A DNA stretch of 64,000 bases from DASQHW01 sp038238245 (GCA_038238245.1 JBBRXX010000015.1:41456-105455), one strand, 5' to 3'. Positions 1-8,329 are shown, counted from the stretch's first letter. Made by a program: numbers and translations. The notes: generated by a model not told the origin, from the sequence alone.

Positions 1-369
1 GACGCGGAGCAGGACCAGCCGCGGGTTCCGTGCGAGCAACACGTCGGGGCCGAGCCCGAGTCGTTCGATCGTGCCCGGCCGGAAGTTCTCGACCAGCACG
101 TCGGCATCGGCCGCGAGCGCGAGCAGCGCATCGCGACCCGCGTCGGTCTTGAGGTCGAGCACGATCGCGCGCTTGTTCCGACCGAGCAGCTTCCACGTGT
201 ACGAGTCGCCGCCTTCGGGTGGGAACCACCCCATCCGGCGCACACCGTCACCTGTCGGCGACTCGACCTTGATCACGTCGGCACCGAAGTCCGCGAGATG
301 GCGCGCCGCGCCCGGACCCGCGAACACGGTTGCCATGTCGATCACCCGCAAACCGTCGAGCGCCTGCAC
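1..369 (-). CDS. CaiB/BaiF-family CoA-transferase, N-terminal part (cut by window edge)
   Basis: The first 123 codons of a class III CoA-transferase are present. The reading opens VQALDGLRVIDMATVFAGPG and continues through HLADFGADVIKVE, then a lysine/arginine-rich NKRAIVLDLK stretch and ADVLVENFRPGTIERLGLG. All of these are hallmark N-terminal motifs of the family, whose members move CoA between acyl-CoA donors and carboxylic acids. The catalytic Asp lies further downstream and is outside the window. The GTG at 369 is chosen because it starts the family N-terminus 11 bp after the stop of the upstream lipoprotein gene, so the two are probably cotranscribed. The substrate cannot be predicted from this fragment. 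Confidence 0.9.
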   Translation of the reverse strand, partial: MQALDGLRVIDMATVFAGPGAARHLADFGADVIKVESPTGDGVRRMGWFPPEGGDSYTWKLLGRNKRAIVLDLKTDAGRDALLALAADADVLVENFRPGTIERLGLGPDVLLARNPRLVLLRV

Positions 370-380
370 GGCGGCCCACG

Positions 381-1259
381 CTACGAGATCGTGATCTCCT
401 TGATCATGCCCTCGACCGCGTGCGGCTCATCGTTCTTCGTCGGGTCGGGGAAGAAGCAGAGCAGCACGTACTTGCCCGGCGCGAGCGACATCTTCTGGTA
501 CACGGTCTGATTCGGGCCGACACCGACGACGCCTCCGGCTGCGGTGAACGGCGGAGGTCCGGAGGGCGGCGGTGTGCCCGGGGGCGTGAGGAAGAAGCCC
601 TTCACGTCGGCGAGCGTCTTGCCGTCGTTGATCTTGACGATGATGGTCTCGTGCACCTGCACGCCGACATTGGTCAACGAGACGGTGCCCTGACCCTTGA
701 ACGCGGCGTCGGGAGCGAACGTGAACTCGCTCATGTCGAGCTTGCCGCCGTCCGCCGTCGGCGCGACCTCGACGCTCTCGGCGGTCGGCGCGACATCGAC
801 CTCACCGACCATGCCCTTGGAAGCGTGCGACTTGCCATCCTTGGAGTCGGGGATGAAGCACGCAACGCCGTACTTCCCGGCGTCGAGGTGCACGGTCGCA
901 GTGACCGACTCGCCCGGCCCCGCGTTGTTCGGACCGCCGGCGAAGACCGCGTCGGCGGGGAACCCTTTGAGGTTCGTGGCCGCCGCCTCAGTCTTGAAGT
1001 TGTCGAACGTGAGCGAGCCCAGCTTCACGAACGCGATCTGGTGATCTTGCTCGCCCGTGTTCGTGACGGTGACGTCGACCCAACCGGACGGCATCTCCGC
1101 GGGCAACGTGAACGCGAAGTCCTTCGCATCGATCGTCACCTGCGGACGCGCCTTGGGAGCGGCGGGCTCCGACTTCTTGTCGCTGCTTCCACACGCGCCC
1201 AGGGCCACCAGAGCGAGCGCGGCCAGCGTGGCCGTTCCAATTGTTCGACGCCGCAGCAA
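381..1259 (-). CDS. Lipoprotein with two tandem cupredoxin-like domains
   Basis: The 292-aa protein has a lipoprotein signal: an Arg-rich n-region, a hydrophobic core and a lipobox LGAC with the modified Cys at about residue 23. Two homologous beta-rich modules follow, at about 40-150 and 165-292. Each has a VTNTGEQDHQIAFVKL- or LTNVGVQVHETIIVKI-like strand carrying a His, and a late GKYGVACFIPD or GKYVLLCFFPD strand with a Cys followed by His residues. This His...Cys...His layout resembles small blue-copper folds, so copper binding is possible, but a full canonical ligand set is not certain. The start is a TTG at 1259 preceded by a GGGA-type ribosome site. It lies between the metallophosphatase and the CoA-transferase on the same strand. 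The function is inferred only at the fold level. Confidence 0.75.
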   Translation of the reverse strand: MLRRRTIGTATLAALALVALGACGSSDKKSEPAAPKARPQVTIDAKDFAFTLPAEMPSGWVDVTVTNTGEQDHQIAFVKLGSLTFDNFKTEAAATNLKGFPADAVFAGGPNNAGPGESVTATVHLDAGKYGVACFIPDSKDGKSHASKGMVGEVDVAPTAESVEVAPTADGGKLDMSEFTFAPDAAFKGQGTVSLTNVGVQVHETIIVKINDGKTLADVKGFFLTPPGTPPPSGPPPFTAAGGVVGVGPNQTVYQKMSLAPGKYVLLCFFPDPTKNDEPHAVEGMIKEITIS

Positions 1260-1331
1260 TTTCGTCCCTGCGTCAGCTCCCCGAATGGTGGCGCAAGCTA
1301 CCGGGCCACATTCGTTCGTCTCGACTCGGGG

Positions 1332-2435
1332 TCAGAAGGCCTGGCTGAAGCACCGGTCGGCGAGGTGACCGAGCGCATAGTCGCGGTACAAGCCGGCGAA
1401 CATGGCGCGCGTCTTCTCGGTCCAGGCCATGGCATCGGGGGCATCGATGCGTCGCGTCAGCTGCACGTAGCCGCCCTCGTGGACCCGGTACTCGGCCCAC
1501 GCGCCCGGATAGTCCTTGACGCACGCGATCTCGACGATCGGAACGTTGCGCGCCTGCGGGAACCGGCGAGCGCGCGTGCGATGCGTATGGCCGGCGAAGT
1601 ACCCGGCGATCGACTCCCGTCGCGAGATCACCGCGCACAGAGCGTCGCTGTCGTCGGGGTTGATGCCGAAATAGTTGGCGCTGCGCTGTTTCGCGCTTGG
1701 TTCCCACGGATGATGGTGGCCGAACACGAGTACGGGCGTGGCAGACGCGACCGCGAGGTCGTCGAGCCATTCGAGCTGCGCGTGCGGGATGCAGCCGCGA
1801 TCGGTGCCGGGGATCACCGTGTCGAGCACGGCGAGCGTGACACCGGGCAGCTCGACCTCGAAGGGACCCGTGGCCGCGATCGCCTCGGTGAGCATCGCGT
1901 CGTGGTTCCCGCGGACATGGTGCATGCGCGGACCCAGCGCTGAATACGCGCGCAGAAAGGCGTCGTACTCATTCTCGGTCCCGAGGTTGGTGAGGTCGCC
2001 TTTGACGATCACCGCGTCCGGGTCGAGCTGCTCGATCGCGCTGATGGCGCCCCGGTTCATCGTCTCGGGATACGGCTCCTCGCCGGGACCGACGCTGAAC
2101 ACGGGACCGACTTCCTCCGACGTTCCGAGCTTGCCGCACTCGACCTCACCGAAGTGGACGTCGTTGACCGTCGCGATCGTCGTGAGCAACCGGCCGGCCG
2201 GAGGAGCAAGCGTCGTCACCGTGTCGGGCAGCAGCGCCGACGGTTCGACGCCGTCGAGCGTGAGCTCGTAGCGGGTGGACGCCTCGAGGCCCGTGACGCG
2301 GGCCGAGTGATACCGGCCGCCGGTGACGATCGAACAGTCGCCCACTCGGGTCTCGACCTCGCGGTCGTCGTCGGTGCAGAACGTGACCACGACCTCGTCG
2401 GGCGCGACGGTGAACAGCTCGGCGTCGTGGATCAC
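1332..2435 (-). CDS. Calcineurin-like metallophosphoesterase with N-terminal FnIII-like domain
   Basis: The 367-aa protein has a beta-rich N-terminal module (1-85) with a fibronectin/purple-acid-phosphatase-like ending (GLEASTRYELTLDG). A dinuclear metallophosphatase domain follows. Metal-binding motifs are complete and in order: D92/H94 in NDVHFGE, D147 in VKGDLTN, N177-H178-D179 in RGNHDA, G239-H240 in FGHHHPWE, and H283/H285 in GHTHRTR. No signal peptide is visible, so it is probably cytoplasmic. It is expected to hydrolyse phosphomonoesters, phosphodiesters or cyclic nucleotides; the substrate is unknown. The GTG start at 2435 is supported by a TAGCCT hexamer 6 nt upstream. The gene diverges from the DUF664 gene, with only 27 bp between the start codons. 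Confidence 0.88.
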   Translation of the reverse strand: MIHDAELFTVAPDEVVVTFCTDDDREVETRVGDCSIVTGGRYHSARVTGLEASTRYELTLDGVEPSALLPDTVTTLAPPAGRLLTTIATVNDVHFGEVECGKLGTSEEVGPVFSVGPGEEPYPETMNRGAISAIEQLDPDAVIVKGDLTNLGTENEYDAFLRAYSALGPRMHHVRGNHDAMLTEAIAATGPFEVELPGVTLAVLDTVIPGTDRGCIPHAQLEWLDDLAVASATPVLVFGHHHPWEPSAKQRSANYFGINPDDSDALCAVISRRESIAGYFAGHTHRTRARRFPQARNVPIVEIACVKDYPGAWAEYRVHEGGYVQLTRRIDAPDAMAWTEKTRAMFAGLYRDYALGHLADRCFSQAF

Positions 2436-2441
2436 GGCGCC

Positions 2442-2447
2442 AGGCTA
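2442..2447 (-). promoter_or_regulatory. -10 hexamer TAGCCT, leaderless start of metallophosphatase
   Basis: TAGCCT lies 6 nt upstream of the GTG start at 2435, placing transcription initiation at or next to the start codon. No Shine-Dalgarno sequence is present. Confidence 0.55.
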
Positions 2448-2462
2448 CGGGAGACTGAGAGG

Positions 2463-2966
2463 ATGGACATCCAACGTCTCGACCCTCCGTACGAGGCCGA
2501 CGAGCGGCCCATGCTCGAGAGCTGGCTCGAGTTCCACCGCGCGACGCTCGAGATGAAATGCGACGGGCTCTCGGACGATCAACTGCGCGAACGCTCGGTA
2601 CCGCCTTCGTCCATCTCGTTGCTCGGTCTCGTACGACACATGGCCGACGTCGAGCGGAACTGGTTCCGGTGGGTGTTGTCGGGCGAGCACCGCCCAGGAT
2701 TGTTCTGGACACCCGAGAACGAGGACGGTGACTTCGAAGACGTCGACGACGCGCCGGTCGACGAAGCATTCGACGCGTGGCGGGCGGAGTGTGCGAATGC
2801 CCGCCAGGTGACCGCGGGCCTGGAGCTCGAGGACACCGGGACGCGCCGCAACGGCGCGATCGTCTCGCTGCGGTGGGTGCTCGTCCACATGATCGAGGAG
2901 TACGCGCGCCACAACGGCCACGCGGATTTCCTGCGCGAGCGCATCGACGGCGCCACCGGCGACTGA
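2463..2966 (+). CDS. DUF664 / DinB-superfamily protein
   Basis: The 167-aa four-helix-bundle protein has the DUF664 ('mini-circle protein') signature. An early helix carries LGLVRHMADVERNWFRW, and a late helix carries HMIEEYARHNGHADFLRERI. The His residues of these helices are the usual metal ligands in DinB-like folds. Actinobacterial genomes carry many paralogues, and some act as thiol-dependent transferases; no reaction can be assigned here. The start at 2463 follows a GAGAGG ribosome site and removes a non-homologous arginine-rich extension upstream. Confidence 0.85.
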   Translation: MDIQRLDPPYEADERPMLESWLEFHRATLEMKCDGLSDDQLRERSVPPSSISLLGLVRHMADVERNWFRWVLSGEHRPGLFWTPENEDGDFEDVDDAPVDEAFDAWRAECANARQVTAGLELEDTGTRRNGAIVSLRWVLVHMIEEYARHNGHADFLRERIDGATGD

Positions 2967-2970
2967 GAAT

Positions 2971-3180
2971 TTACGTTCGGGAGCGGCGGCCGAGGCGGCC
3001 GGAGAGGCGCCACGGGCCGCGCTGCAGGAGCGCGCGCTGCGCGGAACGCCGCGAAGCTTCGACCCACATGCTCAGCTGCTCGGAGCCCGCGTCGGTCGGC
3101 GTCACGGCCGCAGCCTCCGCGCGCTGCTGCTCCAGCGCGATCGTGACCGCGGTGACGGCGGCGACCTCCTCCGGCGTCAT
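2971..3180 (-). CDS. accE: Acyl-CoA carboxylase epsilon subunit (small, 69 aa)
   Basis: A 69-aa frame begins with an ATG that overlaps the stop of the carboxylase beta gene (ATGA at 3177-3180). It opens MTPEEVAAVTAVTIALEQ, the pattern of the N-terminal helix of actinobacterial acyl-CoA carboxylase epsilon subunits, and ends in an arginine-rich tail. It also contains a Trp (SMWVEASRR), typical of these peptides. In Streptomyces and Mycobacterium, epsilon subunits stabilise the alpha-beta complex and raise its activity. Position and coupling make this assignment likely although sequence conservation in the family is low. It is easy to miss because the same frame remains open far upstream inside the beta gene. 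Confidence 0.72.
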   Translation of the reverse strand: MTPEEVAAVTAVTIALEQQRAEAAAVTPTDAGSEQLSMWVEASRRSAQRALLQRGPWRLSGRLGRRSRT

Positions 3181-4754
3181 AGCGGCGAGTTTCCGTGCTT
3201 GCGCGCCGGGAGCTGCTCGCGCTTGGTGCGCAACATCTCGAGCGCCCGCGCGAGCATTTTGCGCGTCTCGCGCGGGTCGATCACGTCGTCGACGTAGCCA
3301 CGCTCGGCAGCCTGATACGGGTTGAGGAAACGGTCTTCGTATTCGAGCCTCAATTCGGCGCGCCGCGACTCGGGATCGGGGGCGGACTCGATCTCCTTCC
3401 GAAAGATGATGTTGACGGCCCCGTCGGCACCCATCACCGCGATCTCGGCAGAAGGCCACGCGTACGCAACGTCCGAGCCGATCGACTTCGAGTCCATGAC
3501 GACATACGCGCCGCCGTAACTCTTCCGCGTGATGATCTGTATGCGCGGGGTCGTCGCCTCGCAGTACGCGTACAACAGCTTGGCGCCATGGCGGATGATG
3601 CCACCGTATTCCTGGTCGGTGCCGGGCAGGAATCCCGGCACGTCGACGAAGGTCACCAGCGGGATGTTGAACGCGTCGCACGTGCGCACGAATCGCGCGG
3701 CCTTCTCCGACGCGTCGATGTCGAGGCAGCCCGCCAGCACCTTGGGCTGGTTGCCGACGATCCCGATGACATGGCCGTCGATGCGCGCGAACCCGCACAC
3801 GATGTTCATCGCCCACAACGGGAACACTTCGAAGAACTCACCGTCGTCGACGATGTCGGCGATGACCTCTTTCATGTCGTAGGCCCGGTTGGACGAGTCC
3901 GGGATCAGGTCCATCAGCGCCTCACACAGGCGCTCGGGATCGTCGTCGGCCTCGTAGTACGGCGGGTCCTCGAGGTTGTTGGACGGCAAGAAGGACAGCA
4001 GGTATCGCACCATCTCGATACAGCTCGGCTCGTCGTCGGCCACGAACGTCGCGACCCCCGACTTCGTGGCGTGCGTGATCGCGCCGCCGAGCTCTTCGTG
4101 CGTGACTTCCTCGCCGGTCACGGTCTTCACGACGTCAGGTCCGGTGATGTACATCTGCGAGACGCCCTTCACCATGAAGACGAAATCGGTCATCGCCGGT
4201 GAGTACACCGCGCCACCCGCGCAGGGCCCGAGGACGACGCTGATCTGCGGGATGACGCCGGACGCCTTCACGTTGCGGCGGAAGATGCCGCCGTAGCCCG
4301 CAAGCGAGACGACACCTTCTTGGATCCGCGCGCCGCCGCCGTCGTTCAAGCCGACGAGCGGCGCGCCCACCGACTCGGCAAGGTCCATCACCTTGTGGAT
4401 CTTCTTGGCGTAGACCTCGCCGAGGGCCCCACCGAAGATCGCGAAGTCCTGGCTGAACACGAACACCTTGCGGCCGTCGACGGTGCCCCAGCCCGTGACG
4501 ACGCCGTCGGTGAGCGGACGGTTGTTCTCGATCCCGAAACCGTGGGCACGATGACGCGCCAGCATGTCGAGCTCGACGAACGAGTCGGGGTCGACCAGCA
4601 GCTCGATGCGCTCGCGGGCGGTGAGCTTGCCCCGCTCGTGCTGGCGGCGGACCGAGGCTTCGGCTCCCGGGATCCGCGCCTCCTCCTTCAGCTTCGCGAG
4701 TTGTTCGAGCCGCTCGGTGATCGGGTGCTGCATCGGGGAGATCTCGTCGGGCAT
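3177..4754 (-). CDS. pccB: Acyl-CoA (propionyl/methylmalonyl-type) carboxylase, carboxyltransferase beta subunit
   Basis: The 525-aa protein is a full-length biotin-dependent carboxyltransferase. It transfers carboxyl from biotin to an acyl-CoA such as propionyl-CoA. Visible signatures include RERIELLVDPDSFVELD near the N-terminus, GGGARIQEGVVSLAGYGGIF with the acyl-CoA oxyanion region, VLGPCAGGAVYSPAMTDFVF, and in the C-terminal crotonase half VDVPGFLPGTDQEYGGIIRHGAKLLYA split around the second oxyanion hole. The start at 4754 is supported by TAACCT 6 nt upstream. The biotin carboxylase (alpha) partner is not in the window. Together with the epsilon subunit, epimerase and Ccr nearby, it fits a propionyl-/ethylmalonyl-CoA route. 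Confidence 0.93.
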   Translation of the reverse strand: MPDEISPMQHPITERLEQLAKLKEEARIPGAEASVRRQHERGKLTARERIELLVDPDSFVELDMLARHRAHGFGIENNRPLTDGVVTGWGTVDGRKVFVFSQDFAIFGGALGEVYAKKIHKVMDLAESVGAPLVGLNDGGGARIQEGVVSLAGYGGIFRRNVKASGVIPQISVVLGPCAGGAVYSPAMTDFVFMVKGVSQMYITGPDVVKTVTGEEVTHEELGGAITHATKSGVATFVADDEPSCIEMVRYLLSFLPSNNLEDPPYYEADDDPERLCEALMDLIPDSSNRAYDMKEVIADIVDDGEFFEVFPLWAMNIVCGFARIDGHVIGIVGNQPKVLAGCLDIDASEKAARFVRTCDAFNIPLVTFVDVPGFLPGTDQEYGGIIRHGAKLLYAYCEATTPRIQIITRKSYGGAYVVMDSKSIGSDVAYAWPSAEIAVMGADGAVNIIFRKEIESAPDPESRRAELRLEYEDRFLNPYQAAERGYVDDVIDPRETRKMLARALEMLRTKREQLPARKHGNSPL

Positions 4755-4760
4755 CGCGTC

Positions 4761-4766
4761 AGGTTA
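4761..4766 (-). promoter_or_regulatory. -10 hexamer TAACCT for pccB, overlapping upstream stop codon
   Basis: TAACCT lies 6 nt before the ATG at 4754. Its first three bases are the TAA stop codon of the TMEM175-like gene (4764-4766). Confidence 0.5.
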
Positions 4767-5369
4767 CTTCCTGAGTGCAGGAACGTACCCGGTCGCGAAG
4801 TAGCCGGCGAGCGCCGCGAACAGCACGAGTGCAGCCGGTGCGCTGACGAGCGCCACCACGATGGAGGACGCGTACGCAACCGGGCCGATGATCGTGCGGC
4901 GGATCGCCTGGCGCACGCCTTCGTCGTCCAGGTCAGTCGATCGGAGTGCCGGATGCGCGAGGAGGTGTCGCCACAGCGCAAGGAACCCGATCCCGACGAA
5001 CAGCATGTTGGCGCCGTACAGCGCGGCAGCTGCATGCCCGCTGTCGCCGTCGCGGAGGTAGTCGCCGAGGACGGCGGTCGGGAACGGGACGAACGAGATC
5101 GACAACAGCAAGAGCAGATTCAAGGACAGCAACGCGCGATCGACGCGTGCGACGCCTTGGAACAAGGCGTGATGGTTGATCCACATGATGCCGATCGTCA
5201 CGAAGCTGACGGCGAAGACGGTGTACTTGGGCCACAGGCTCAGGAGCTCGTGACCCAGCGTGCTGCCCTTCGGGACGTCGGGAGCCCGTATCTCGAGCAC
5301 GAGCAAGGTGATGGCGATTGCCAGCACGCCGTCGGAGAAAGCCTCGAGGCGAGCCGTCGTCGCGTTCAC
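4764..5369 (-). CDS. TMEM175-like (DUF1211) potassium channel family membrane protein
   Basis: The 201-aa integral membrane protein starts with RLEAFSDGVLAIAITLLVLE, the conserved FSDG-containing first helix that forms the pore lining in TMEM175/DUF1211 potassium channels. About six hydrophobic segments follow, with the WINHH motif of the family in the second pair. Bacterial members have one six-helix repeat and tetramerise to form a potassium channel. The GTG start at 5369 overlaps the stop of the COQ4-like gene (GTGA). The C-terminus ends 9 bp before the carboxylase gene. Confidence 0.85.
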   Translation of the reverse strand: MNATTARLEAFSDGVLAIAITLLVLEIRAPDVPKGSTLGHELLSLWPKYTVFAVSFVTIGIMWINHHALFQGVARVDRALLSLNLLLLLSISFVPFPTAVLGDYLRDGDSGHAAAALYGANMLFVGIGFLALWRHLLAHPALRSTDLDDEGVRQAIRRTIIGPVAYASSIVVALVSAPAALVLFAALAGYFATGYVPALRK

Positions 5370-6520
5370 TCGGGTCGCGCACCGTACGAGTCGTACTCGC
5401 GCCCCGCGGCGTCCGCCGCGCGGCGTCCGCACTCGTACTGGAACGGCGAGATGCCACCCGGTTCCCAGGCAGTGACCGATCCCGCTTCGACGGCGCGCTC
5501 CGCCTTGGGCACCACACCGAATTCGGCCCGCACCTCTTCGACGGGACGGCCCGCGTGCTCGAACCAGTCGATCCCCAGCAGGTCCGGACCACCGGCATGC
5601 GCGCCGCAGAGCGCGCCGCGTCGCATGGAGTCCGCCAGGCGCACGGCCATGCCCTTGTGGGAGAGATGCCCGCGGTCGTAGTGGAAGAGTCCGGCACCGG
5701 ACGCGAGATAGCCGGTCTCGAACAGGCTGACCATCATGGCCAGCAACGAAAAGCCTCGCGGATCGTCGTTCGCGCGGGCGATGAACCCGAAGACCTCCAA
5801 CTCGGACTCGACGGTCGAGCCGTACTCCGCGATCACATGCATCCAGTCGTGCTGGGCGAGCAGGGGCGGCGCGCTGTTGGGCCGGCCCGGGAACACGAAC
5901 CCGCGTGCGTCGTAGAACTTCACGACCTCGCGTCCGAGAGTTCCCTCGGGCAGGTCGCGCAAGGCTTCCCACCGCGCGGCGAGGGCGTCATCGAAGGCGC
6001 ATTCGTCCCACGCGTCGGTCAAGGCCTTCGAGGTGTGCAGGACGCCGGCGTGGCTCGGGTCCCATGTCTCCATGTAGCCACTGCGCTCGAAGTCGATGAG
6101 CGCAAGCCCCAAGCTGCCGTGCGCGTACCGGTCGGCCACGCGCAGCATGGAGTCATCAACGCTCAGCTCGCGTGCGTATGCCTCGACCCGTTGCGCGACT
6201 TCTTCGGGCAACGGCACGAGGACGAGCGAGCAGAGCAACATGAAATGCACCATGCGATGACGGAACCCCTCGTCCCGCGTCGCGAGGGCGTGCGCGAACT
6301 CCTCGGACCCGATGCGGGGAACATGGTTCGCGGGCACGACGATTCCCGTCATCGACTCGAGGAGCGACTCGATCAGCAGACGCTGCAGGCTGGTGAGCTG
6401 TCCGCCGGGCGCGACCGCGGCCGCGACGGCTCCCGCGATCGTGCGCGCCTCCATCGCATCGGGCGGCGTCAGCTTGACGACATCGTTGCTGGGCAGCGGC
6501 ACGGGCACTCGGCGCCTCAA
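5366..6520 (-). CDS. COQ4-like protein (HDxxH-x11-E metal site)
   Basis: The 384-aa protein has no signal peptide. Residues 224-240 contain H224-D225-W-M-H228 followed eleven residues later by E240, exactly the HDxxH-x11-E zinc motif of COQ4, the ubiquinone-biosynthesis scaffold. The surrounding helical sequence (LLAQHDWMHVIAEYG, EVFGFIARAND) also resembles COQ4. The N-terminal half (residues 20-180) is helical and not recognised. Actinobacteria mainly make menaquinone, so a direct role in ubiquinone synthesis is doubtful; a lipid or quinone-associated role is inference. The gene is translationally coupled to the TMEM175-like gene and sits 17 bp behind the epimerase gene. Confidence 0.6.
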   Translation of the reverse strand: MRRRVPVPLPSNDVVKLTPPDAMEARTIAGAVAAAVAPGGQLTSLQRLLIESLLESMTGIVVPANHVPRIGSEEFAHALATRDEGFRHRMVHFMLLCSLVLVPLPEEVAQRVEAYARELSVDDSMLRVADRYAHGSLGLALIDFERSGYMETWDPSHAGVLHTSKALTDAWDECAFDDALAARWEALRDLPEGTLGREVVKFYDARGFVFPGRPNSAPPLLAQHDWMHVIAEYGSTVESELEVFGFIARANDDPRGFSLLAMMVSLFETGYLASGAGLFHYDRGHLSHKGMAVRLADSMRRGALCGAHAGGPDLLGIDWFEHAGRPVEEVRAEFGVVPKAERAVEAGSVTAWEPGGISPFQYECGRRAADAAGREYDSYGARPE

Positions 6521-6537
6521 CCTCCGTGCGAGGACGG

Positions 6538-6936
6538 CTATTCCTGCACGAGCTCGATCAGCGTGCCGAACGCGCCCTTGGGGTGGACGAACGCGACCGT
6601 GGTGCCGCGGCTGCCGGGGCGGGGCTCCTCGTCGATCACCCGGCCGCCGTGCGCCTTCACCGACGCGAGGGCCTCAGCACAGTCGTCGACCCGGTAGCCG
6701 ATGTGATGGAGCCCCTCGCCCTTGGCGGCGAGATACTTGGCGACCGGTGAGTCGTCGCGTGTCGGGGTCAGCAGCTGCACGTAGGAGTCCGCGACCTTCA
6801 ACAACGCTTCCTCGACGCCGTCGCGCTCGACCACCTCGCGGTGCTCGACCTCGCACCCGAACGTCTCGCGGTAGTAGTCGATCGCCCCCTCGAGATCGTT
6901 GACGGCGATCGCAACGTGGTCGATCTCGGTCAGCAT
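6538..6936 (-). CDS. mce: Methylmalonyl-CoA epimerase
   Basis: The 132-aa VOC-fold protein interconverts (2R)- and (2S)-methylmalonyl-CoA, and often also ethylmalonyl-CoA. Metal ligands expected of the family are visible: H7 in EIDHVAIAV, the Gln in SYVQLLTP, His in GLHHIGYRV and the terminal Glu in GTLIELVQE. The ATG at 6936 (MLTEIDHVAIAV) is preferred over the ATG at 6945 because the family starts there and TACAAT lies 7 nt upstream. The gene follows ccr by 25 bp on the same strand, and the two act in successive steps of the ethylmalonyl-CoA route. Confidence 0.93.
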   Translation of the reverse strand: MLTEIDHVAIAVNDLEGAIDYYRETFGCEVEHREVVERDGVEEALLKVADSYVQLLTPTRDDSPVAKYLAAKGEGLHHIGYRVDDCAEALASVKAHGGRVIDEEPRPGSRGTTVAFVHPKGAFGTLIELVQE

Positions 6937-6943
6937 GCGCCGC

Positions 6944-6949
6944 ATTGTA
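6944..6949 (-). promoter_or_regulatory. -10 hexamer TACAAT selecting the 6936 start of mce
   Basis: TACAAT is 7 nt upstream of the ATG at 6936 and overlaps the alternative ATG at 6945, which would not be in the transcript. Confidence 0.5.
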
Positions 6950-6961
6950 GGGCGACGCGGT

Positions 6962-8323
6962 TCAATCCGCGAAGCGACGGAACAGCGTGATCTGATCGAT
7001 GTGCTGCTCCCGTGTCGCCGCGTCCGTGACGCCGAGGTCCTCCTCGGGGGCGAGGCACAGTACGCCGACCTTGCCTTCCACGAGGTTGTGGTGCACCTGG
7101 AGCGCGGCCTCGCCGGTCTGGTCGAGCGGGTACACCTTCGACAGCGTGGGATGGATCTTCGCCTCGCCGATCAACCGGTTCGCCTCCCAGGCTTCGCGGT
7201 AGTTCGCGAAGTGGCAGCCTTTGAGGGTCTTGAGGTTCATCCAGAGGTACCGGTTGTCGTACTCGATCTGGTAGCCGGACGTCGCCGCACATGTGATGAT
7301 CATGCCGCCCCGCTTCGCGACGAACACCGACGCGCCCATCGTCGAACGGCCCGGGTGCTCGAACACGATGTCGACGTCGCGGCCGACCAGCTCGCGGATC
7401 TTCTTGCCAAGCCGCAACCATTCCGCCGGATCCTGCTCGGTGTCGCTCTTCCAGAACTTGTAGCCCTCGGCCCGCCGGTCGATGACCGCGTGACAACCCA
7501 TGGACCGCAACAACTCGGCCCGCCGCTCGCTCGAGACGACACCCACCGGTGTGCCGCCGCCGTTCAACACGTATTGCGTCGCGTAGGCGCCGATGCCGCC
7601 GGTCGCGCCCCACACGAGCACGGCTTGACCCTGGCTCATCTGCGAACCGTTCTTGCTGACGATCATCCGGTAGCTCGTGCTGTTGCAGAGCGCGTTGCAC
7701 GCTGCTTCTTCCCACGTGAGGTGCGCGGGCTTGGGCATGAGCTGGTTCGCCTTGACGACGGCGATCTCCGCGAGCCCACCGAAGTTCGTCTCGAACCCCC
7801 AGATCCGCTGGTTCGTCGCCATCATCGAGTCGTCGTGTGCCGACGGATCCTGATCGTCGACGTGCAGGCAGTGCGCCGTGACGACGTCGCCGGGCTTCCA
7901 ATTCCGCACCGCCGAACCGACCCGCAGCACGACGCCGCTCGCGTCCGAGCCGATCACGTGGAACGGCTGGTCGTGGCGCTTGCCCCAGTAGCTCTCGCGA
8001 CCCAGTCGCTTCAGGAAACCGAACGTCGGCAGCGGCTCGAAGATGCTCGTCCACACCGTGTTGAAGTTGATTGCGCTCGCCATCACCGCGACGTACGCCT
8101 CGTCCGGCGCAAGCTCCGGAAGCGGGAACTCCTCGACGTGGATCGACTTGCGCGGATCCTTGTCCTCGGACGGCAGCCCGGCGAACATCTCCGTCTCGTC
8201 GGCCTTGACGAGCGCGCCGCGCGCGGTCTCCGGCAACGGAATGCCCGCGAGCTGGTCGCCGGTTGCGCCTTCGAGGATCGCCGTTCGGATCGCGTCGATC
8301 CCGCCATTGCTGTTCGTCGCCAT
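6962..8323 (-). CDS. ccr: Crotonyl-CoA carboxylase/reductase
   Basis: The 453-aa zinc-free MDR-family enzyme reductively carboxylates crotonyl-CoA to ethylmalonyl-CoA with NADPH and CO2. It is the key enzyme of the ethylmalonyl-CoA pathway and a supplier of ethylmalonyl units. CO2-pocket residues known from Kitasatospora Ccr can be matched: N86 in INFNTVW, F175-E176 in WGFETNFGG, and H369 in KGCHFANY. The Rossmann motif WGATGGIGAYATQYV is intact. These positions separate a true Ccr from simple crotonyl-CoA reductases. The ATG at 8323 has TAGCTT 6 nt upstream. It is transcribed divergently from a thiolase gene. Confidence 0.95.
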   Translation of the reverse strand: MATNSNGGIDAIRTAILEGATGDQLAGIPLPETARGALVKADETEMFAGLPSEDKDPRKSIHVEEFPLPELAPDEAYVAVMASAINFNTVWTSIFEPLPTFGFLKRLGRESYWGKRHDQPFHVIGSDASGVVLRVGSAVRNWKPGDVVTAHCLHVDDQDPSAHDDSMMATNQRIWGFETNFGGLAEIAVVKANQLMPKPAHLTWEEAACNALCNSTSYRMIVSKNGSQMSQGQAVLVWGATGGIGAYATQYVLNGGGTPVGVVSSERRAELLRSMGCHAVIDRRAEGYKFWKSDTEQDPAEWLRLGKKIRELVGRDVDIVFEHPGRSTMGASVFVAKRGGMIITCAATSGYQIEYDNRYLWMNLKTLKGCHFANYREAWEANRLIGEAKIHPTLSKVYPLDQTGEAALQVHHNLVEGKVGVLCLAPEEDLGVTDAATREQHIDQITLFRRFAD

Positions 8324-8329
8324 TCGCGC

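Noticed and set aside
330..1943. A 537-codon plus-strand frame
   Set aside because: It runs antisense to the lipoprotein and metallophosphatase genes and has the same Arg/Asp/Val shadow composition.
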